Part shown: one piece after another, positions 59,579 to 64,000 of the stretch
Numbering within the stretch: the stretch's first letter is position 1
Layout: each line of letters begins with the position of its first letter
Made by a program: the position numbers and the translations under genes
DNA from: Microbulbifer bruguierae
GTDB lineage: Bacteria; Pseudomonadota; Gammaproteobacteria; Pseudomonadales; Cellvibrionaceae
Direction: 5' to 3'
Length of the DNA stretch: 64,000 bases
NCBI RefSeq assembly: GCF_029869925.1
Contig: NZ_CP118605.1
Span: 1,178,001 to 1,242,000 of the forward strand
The notes under the pieces: model-generated
The model's input: only the letters and a program-made list of their open reading frames with translations
What the model was told of the DNA's origin: nothing
Databases searched by the model: none

Positions 59579-61126
59579 CTATTCAATCACTGCGCGCAAT
59601 TGTGCCACAGCCTGGCGGTAGTCGGGCGCGTCGGTAATTGCGGTAACCACGGCGATACTGCCGACACCGCTCGCGGTCACATCGGGCGCCCGCTGCAAAT
59701 TGATCCCACCGATCGCCACCAGCGGATAATCCGGCAGAAGCGCAGCCATAAGGGCGAGCTTTTGCGGACCCTGCAGCTGACCACTCATATCCTTGGTAGT
59801 GGTGGCATAAATGGCACCAATGGCAAGATAGCTGGGACGGTACTGCCAGGCGTAGAGCAGCTCGAAAAAACCGTGGGTACTGATACCCAGCTTCAGGCCA
59901 GCCGCCTGAATGGCTTTCAGATCGGCGGTGTGCAGGTCTTCCTGTCCGAGGTGAACCCCGTAAGCCCCGCACTCGATCGCCAGCTGCCAGTGGTCGTTAA
60001 TAAACAAACGCAGGTCGTAACGGCGGCCAATGGCGACGGCGCGCTCGATCTGCTCCCGCAGGTCATCTCTGGCGTGCTTGATACGCAATTGCAGGGTACG
60101 CACGCCCTCCTCCGCCAGCTTTTCGATCCACTCCACGGTGTCCACCACCGGATACAGGCCCAGCCGAGTGGTGTCAGGCTGAGCAAATTCCGCGGCGAAG
60201 CTGGCCGCGGCAGAAATATCGAAGATCCCATACGACCTGGCCCTTTCGCTGCCGGCAATCAGTACTTCGGGGTAGTCCCGCAGCTCGGTAGGCCAGCCGC
60301 AGTGTCCCACCGGGCCGGCCCCCGTGCCGATATGCCCAGTATTTCCCAGCCGCAACCCACGCCGCACGTAGGCGTTCGCCACGACACAGGCATCTTTTAA
60401 CGGATACCCCAGCGCCAGCAGCGCAGCGATCGCCGACGACAGGGTACAGCCAGTGCCGTGTGTATCCCGTGTTTCGATTTTTTTACCGATCAGCCAGTGT
60501 TCGCGGATGCGTTCTCCCGACCCAGTGCACAGCAGATCTGCCGTGGTGCCAGGTTCAATTTCGCCGTGGCCGCCGGTGACCAGTAGCGCGGATTTATAGC
60601 CATCACGTATTTTTCGCGCTGCTGCGAGAATCGACTCAGCGCAATCCGCAACGCCCCCGGCCAGCCATGCCAGCTCAATACTGTTCGGTGTGATCAGATC
60701 GCACAGCGGCAGCAGCTCGTTCATGACCGCCGCCCCGGTGCTGTCTTCGGTAAGCTGGGCACCACTGGTGGCGACCGCCACCGGGTCATAAACCACCGGC
60801 ACGGCTTCGCCGCGAGACTCCAGCTCTCGCAAGAAGTTGGCCACCAGACGCACCTGCGCCACATTGGCAAGCAGTCCGATCTTGATGGCAGAGGGCTTTA
60901 GGTCGGCAGATAACGCATCCAGCTGGGACTGCAGAACCCCATCTGCGACCACATTGATCGCCGGCACACCGAGGGTATTCTGGGCGGTGTTCGCGGTAAT
61001 GGCACTGCAACCGTGAACCCCGAGATCGTGCATGGTGAGCAGGTCCGCCTGAATTCCGGCACCGCCACCGGAATCGCTGCCGGCGATGGTCCAGACGATC
61101 GGCCGGATTTGCTCTATACCACTCAT
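59579..61126 (-). CDS. thiDE: Fused HMP-P kinase / thiamine-phosphate synthase (ThiD-ThiE)
   Basis: 515-residue bifunctional protein. Residues about 8-260 are ThiD ([18 protein letters not shown], then [20 protein letters not shown] with the catalytic GTGC), which phosphorylates HMP-P to HMP-PP. Residues about 300-515 are ThiE ([44 protein letters not shown]), which couples HMP-PP to the thiazole phosphate. The ATG overlaps the thiG stop by 4 bp. Confidence 0.95.
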   Translation of the reverse strand: MSGIEQIRPIVWTIAGSDSGGGAGIQADLLTMHDLGVHGCSAITANTAQNTLGVPAINVVADGVLQSQLDALSADLKPSAIKIGLLANVAQVRLVANFLRELESRGEAVPVVYDPVAVATSGAQLTEDSTGAAVMNELLPLCDLITPNSIELAWLAGGVADCAESILAAARKIRDGYKSALLVTGGHGEIEPGTTADLLCTGSGERIREHWLIGKKIETRDTHGTGCTLSSAIAALLALGYPLKDACVVANAYVRRGLRLGNTGHIGTGAGPVGHCGWPTELRDYPEVLIAGSERARSYGIFDISAAASFAAEFAQPDTTRLGLYPVVDTVEWIEKLAEEGVRTLQLRIKHARDDLREQIERAVAIGRRYDLRLFINDHWQLAIECGAYGVHLGQEDLHTADLKAIQAAGLKLGISTHGFFELLYAWQYRPSYLAIGAIYATTTKDMSGQLQGPQKLALMAALLPDYPLVAIGGINLQRAPDVTASGVGSIAVVTAITDAPDYRQAVAQLRAVIE

Positions 61127-61932
61127 AATCCTTCTCCGCTGCTCACCGTCTGCTGCCAGAACGGCATATCCAGCGTCGGCGTGCTGGGGCTGGCGGTCTG
61201 ACGTTTCAGCATCAGGCCGGCATTGCGCGCAGCGCGACCGGACGCCACCGCCTGCCTGAATGATTCGGCCATCAGTACCGGGTTCTGGGCCCTGGCAATG
61301 GCCGTATTGAGCAGCACCGCATCGAACCCCATTTCCATCGCTTCACAGGCCTGGGAAGGCGCTCCGATTCCGGCGTCGATAATCAGCGGGGTATCCGGCA
61401 GGCGTTCGCGCAGGGTCTGCAGATTGTATTTGTTCATCAGGCCACGACCGGTGCCAATAGGGGACCCCCAGGGCATCAGGACTTCGCAGCCGACATCAAG
61501 TAACTTGCGGCACACCACGAGATCATCGGTGCAATACGGCAACACCTTGAATCCACGTTTCACCAGCTCTCGCGCCGCTTCGATCAGTCCGAAAGGGTCC
61601 GGTTGCAGGTTGTAGTCATCGCCGATCACTTCCAGCTTGAGCCAGTCTGTGCCGAAAATTTCCCGGCTCATTTCTGCCAGGGCGATGACTTCTTTGGGGG
61701 TTTTGCAGCCAGCGGTATTGGGCAACAGCTGACAGCCGGACTTACGGATATAGTCCCAGATCATTTTTCCCTGTTGCTGCCCAGGGCTCTGGCGACGCAG
61801 AGACAGAGTTATGATTTCCGAGCCGGACGCGGCGATGGATTCGCGCATGATCGCTGGTGACGGATAGAGTGCGGTGCCTACCAGCAAACGGCTGTCGAAT
61901 GCCTTGCCGTAGAGTTTCAGTTTGTCGTGCAT
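61123..61932 (-). CDS. thiG: Thiazole synthase
   Basis: 269-residue TIM-barrel enzyme forming the thiazole phosphate from DXP, dehydroglycine and ThiS thiocarboxylate. [25 protein letters not shown], the Schiff-base Lys99 in [24 protein letters not shown] and [13 protein letters not shown] are family motifs. 2 bp after thiS, 4-bp overlap with thiDE. A short Ser/Thr tail extends the C-terminus. Confidence 0.96.
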   Translation of the reverse strand: MHDKLKLYGKAFDSRLLVGTALYPSPAIMRESIAASGSEIITLSLRRQSPGQQQGKMIWDYIRKSGCQLLPNTAGCKTPKEVIALAEMSREIFGTDWLKLEVIGDDYNLQPDPFGLIEAARELVKRGFKVLPYCTDDLVVCRKLLDVGCEVLMPWGSPIGTGRGLMNKYNLQTLRERLPDTPLIIDAGIGAPSQACEAMEMGFDAVLLNTAIARAQNPVLMAESFRQAVASGRAARNAGLMLKRQTASPSTPTLDMPFWQQTVSSGEGL

Positions 61933-61934
61933 CC

Positions 61935-62135
61935 TTAGCCTCCCACTACCGGAGCAACAATATCCAGATTGTCGCCAGCGGTCAGTGAAGTTTTCTCGTA
62001 AGTGGTGCGGGGGACGAAGTCGCCGTTCAGTGCCACGGCGAAGGTTTCACCGCTGTAGCCCAGTTGTCGCAATAGACCGGCGAGTGTTTTGCCCTCTTCA
62101 AAATGGACGTGTTCACCGTTGACCAGTAGTTGCAT
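61935..62135 (-). CDS. thiS: Sulfur carrier protein ThiS
   Basis: 66-residue ubiquitin-like protein ending in the required Gly-Gly (APVVGG), which ThiF adenylates and which carries the sulfur as a thiocarboxylate. Its ATG overlaps the thiO stop by one base, showing coupled translation. Confidence 0.95.
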   Translation of the reverse strand: MQLLVNGEHVHFEEGKTLAGLLRQLGYSGETFAVALNGDFVPRTTYEKTSLTAGDNLDIVAPVVGG

Positions 62136-63217
62136 CAGGTCACCTGTTCTGTGGGTTGGTTTACTCTGGAAATTTCGGACTCGGCTTGCAGCGCGAGTGC
62201 CGGAGCCAGCAGATAGCCGTGACGAAAGAGCCCGTTGATACGTAATAATCCTGGTTCGCCATCTACAACCGGTAAATTGTCCATGGTGGCTGGACGGCAG
62301 TTAACGCGGGTTTCGATTACCCGAGCTTCGGCGAACGCAGGGTGGATTGAGTAGAGCGCACTGGAAAGTTCCATGGTGGAGCGCAGGGATATGGGGCTCA
62401 TATCTTCGCTCTCGATTTCGGTGGCGCCGATCACGATCTGGTTGTTGGCTCGGGGTACCGCGTAGAGCTGGTAGCGCGGGTGCAATAATCGCACGGGCCG
62501 GTTGAGTTGCACCTCGGGTGTTTCTACCACCATGACTTCGCCGCGTACGCCGCGCAAGCCGTCGACTTCCTTTTTTGCACCGAGGCCGCGGGTGTCGATA
62601 ACCAGATCAAAGTCTTGTGTGCTGTTTTCAGTGTGCACTTTCCCCGGAAAACACTCTGCCGGGGAGTGCTCCCTCAGTTGTACCTTGTTTAACTCCAGTG
62701 CCTTCAGCAGTGCCGGCAATAGCTTTCGGTTGTCGATGTCTGCTTCGGTGGCCAGGAACAGGCCCTGGTCGAAGCGGTCGAGTTCCGGCTCCAGTTCGCG
62801 CAGTGCGTTGTTATCGAGCCATTGGAGTTGATGGCTGTTTTCGATACCGAGCTTTGCATTGAGTTCCTGCTGGAATTGCAGCAGTTCATTGCGGTCTTGA
62901 GGATGGGCAATGAGAATACTGCCGGAGCGGCGGTAGCCAACCGGCATTCCGGTTTGTAACTCCAGCTGTTTTGCCCATTGGGGCCAGTATTGCAAGCTTT
63001 GCATGCCCAGCTGGTAGATAGGGAGTGGGCAGTGAAATAATTCGGAGAGTGGCGAGATCATGCCGGCGGCGGTGTGGCAGGCACCCACAGGTTTATCCAG
63101 ACTGTCCGACTCGAACAGGGTGATCTGGTGGCCTTTTTCTGACAAGCGCCATGCAAGAAGCCGCCCCATCAGGCCAGCCCCTGCAATCGCGATATTTTGT
63201 TGGGATTCAGTGTTCAC
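62135..63217 (-). CDS. thiO: Glycine oxidase ThiO
   Basis: 360-residue FAD enzyme oxidising glycine to dehydroglycine for the thiazole ring. IAGAGLMGRLLAWRLSEKGH is the dinucleotide-binding loop with the acidic residue in LFES; C-terminal VNCRPATMDNLPVV and GLFRHGYLLAPALA are DAO-family motifs. ThiO rather than ThiH means an oxygen-dependent route. First of a tightly packed run with thiS, thiG, thiDE and thiF; separated from thiC by a palindromic element. Confidence 0.92.
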   Translation of the reverse strand: MNTESQQNIAIAGAGLMGRLLAWRLSEKGHQITLFESDSLDKPVGACHTAAGMISPLSELFHCPLPIYQLGMQSLQYWPQWAKQLELQTGMPVGYRRSGSILIAHPQDRNELLQFQQELNAKLGIENSHQLQWLDNNALRELEPELDRFDQGLFLATEADIDNRKLLPALLKALELNKVQLREHSPAECFPGKVHTENSTQDFDLVIDTRGLGAKKEVDGLRGVRGEVMVVETPEVQLNRPVRLLHPRYQLYAVPRANNQIVIGATEIESEDMSPISLRSTMELSSALYSIHPAFAEARVIETRVNCRPATMDNLPVVDGEPGLLRINGLFRHGYLLAPALALQAESEISRVNQPTEQVT

Positions 63218-63262
63218 GACCCAGTCCTGCTACGTACTTGGAAAGATCCGGGCGGTGCCGCT

Positions 63263-63356
63263 GCCGGTACACGTTTTCGAGACACGCCGTGAACCCATCC
63301 CTGGGGGCTCTTCTAAAACATCCCTGTTTTAGAAGGTCTCGCAAACGTGTACCGGC
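63263..63356. repeat. Large nested palindrome between thiC and thiO
   Basis: Outer arms GCCGGTACACGTTT (63263-63276) plus GAGAC (63279-63283) pair with GTCTC (63336-63340) plus AAACGTGTACCGGC (63343-63356). Inside is a second perfect hairpin, CTTCTAAAACA (63310-63320) / TGTTTTAGAAG (63325-63335), with loop TCCC. Looks like a mobile or dispersed intergenic element; it sits in the transcript between thiC and thiO. Confidence 0.85.
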
Positions 63357-63399
63357 ATCGTCACCTTCACGTCGACCAATCAATTACTTGATGATTTCT

Positions 63400-64000
<601 letters not shown>

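Noticed and set aside
63218..63399. TPP riboswitch between thiC and thiO
   Set aside because: The sequence is a plain nested palindrome without the conserved TPP-aptamer boxes; the riboswitch, if present, should lie upstream of thiC outside the window.

Overview
The window reads as chromosomal DNA of a free-living, probably marine gammaproteobacterium. Household gene pairings (purL beside mltF, purMN divergent from DUF2066-hda, a cydPABX-ybgE operon, a complete thi operon), abundant secreted sulfatases and lipoproteins, and an integron cassette array together suggest a Cellvibrionales/Microbulbifer-like organism. This placement is inference from gene content; no rRNA or other marker is present to fix it.

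Layout. (1) 1-10511, minus strand: a compact cluster of four secreted sulfatases (one cut by the left edge) and two paralogous DUF3604 lipoproteins of the PHP-like metallohydrolase type. (2) 10756-16846: a CDF/ZnT9-like metal transporter, a TfoX-N protein, a DUF1801 protein and purL with its terminator. (3) 17380-27526: mltF, small secreted proteins (two PepSY-like), D-lactate dehydrogenase dld with no canonical start codon, a DUF6702 protein, an M1 peptidase, an M42-like peptidase and an anchored alpha/beta hydrolase. (4) 27760-31257: the cytochrome bd oxidase operon. (5) 31292-36555: nhaA, a TlyA-type methyltransferase, a DUF1272 protein, phhB and a DUF885 lipoprotein. (6) About 36570-40160: an AT-rich accessory island that I read as a cluster of integron gene cassettes on the minus strand. 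It holds small membrane or lipoprotein genes separated by attC-like hairpin sites, with no integrase in the window. One attC site is split by an IS110-family element whose long left end folds like a bridge RNA; short segments of its loops match the attC target and the element's own right end. (7) 40517-46164: class I fumarase, a coiled-coil membrane protein, sodB and a second DUF885 lipoprotein. (8) 46300-52662: hda and a DUF2066 gene facing purMN, then a DUF3108 protein and a FadL-type transporter. (9) 53150-58205: an apparent nitrate ABC transporter operon plus a porin, preceded by a sigma-54 promoter match and a structured leader ending in an intrinsic terminator. (10) 58337-64000: a cytochrome c5-type lipoprotein, then the thiamine operon, transcribed thiC-thiO-thiS-thiG-thiDE-thiF on the minus strand, with thiC cut by the right edge and a large palindromic element between thiC and thiO.

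How the parts work together: purL, purM and purN serve de novo purine synthesis. The thi genes build the thiazole (thiO, thiS, thiF, thiG) and pyrimidine (thiC, thiD) halves of thiamine and join them (thiE). CydABX is a high-affinity quinol oxidase that could accept electrons delivered by Dld. The nitrate module looks controlled both by nitrogen limitation (sigma-54) and by leader-RNA antitermination. The sulfatase/DUF3604 cluster is probably a periplasmic pathway for small organosulfate compounds, but its substrate cannot be read from the sequence. The most noteworthy region is the cassette array with its attC-resident IS110 element.
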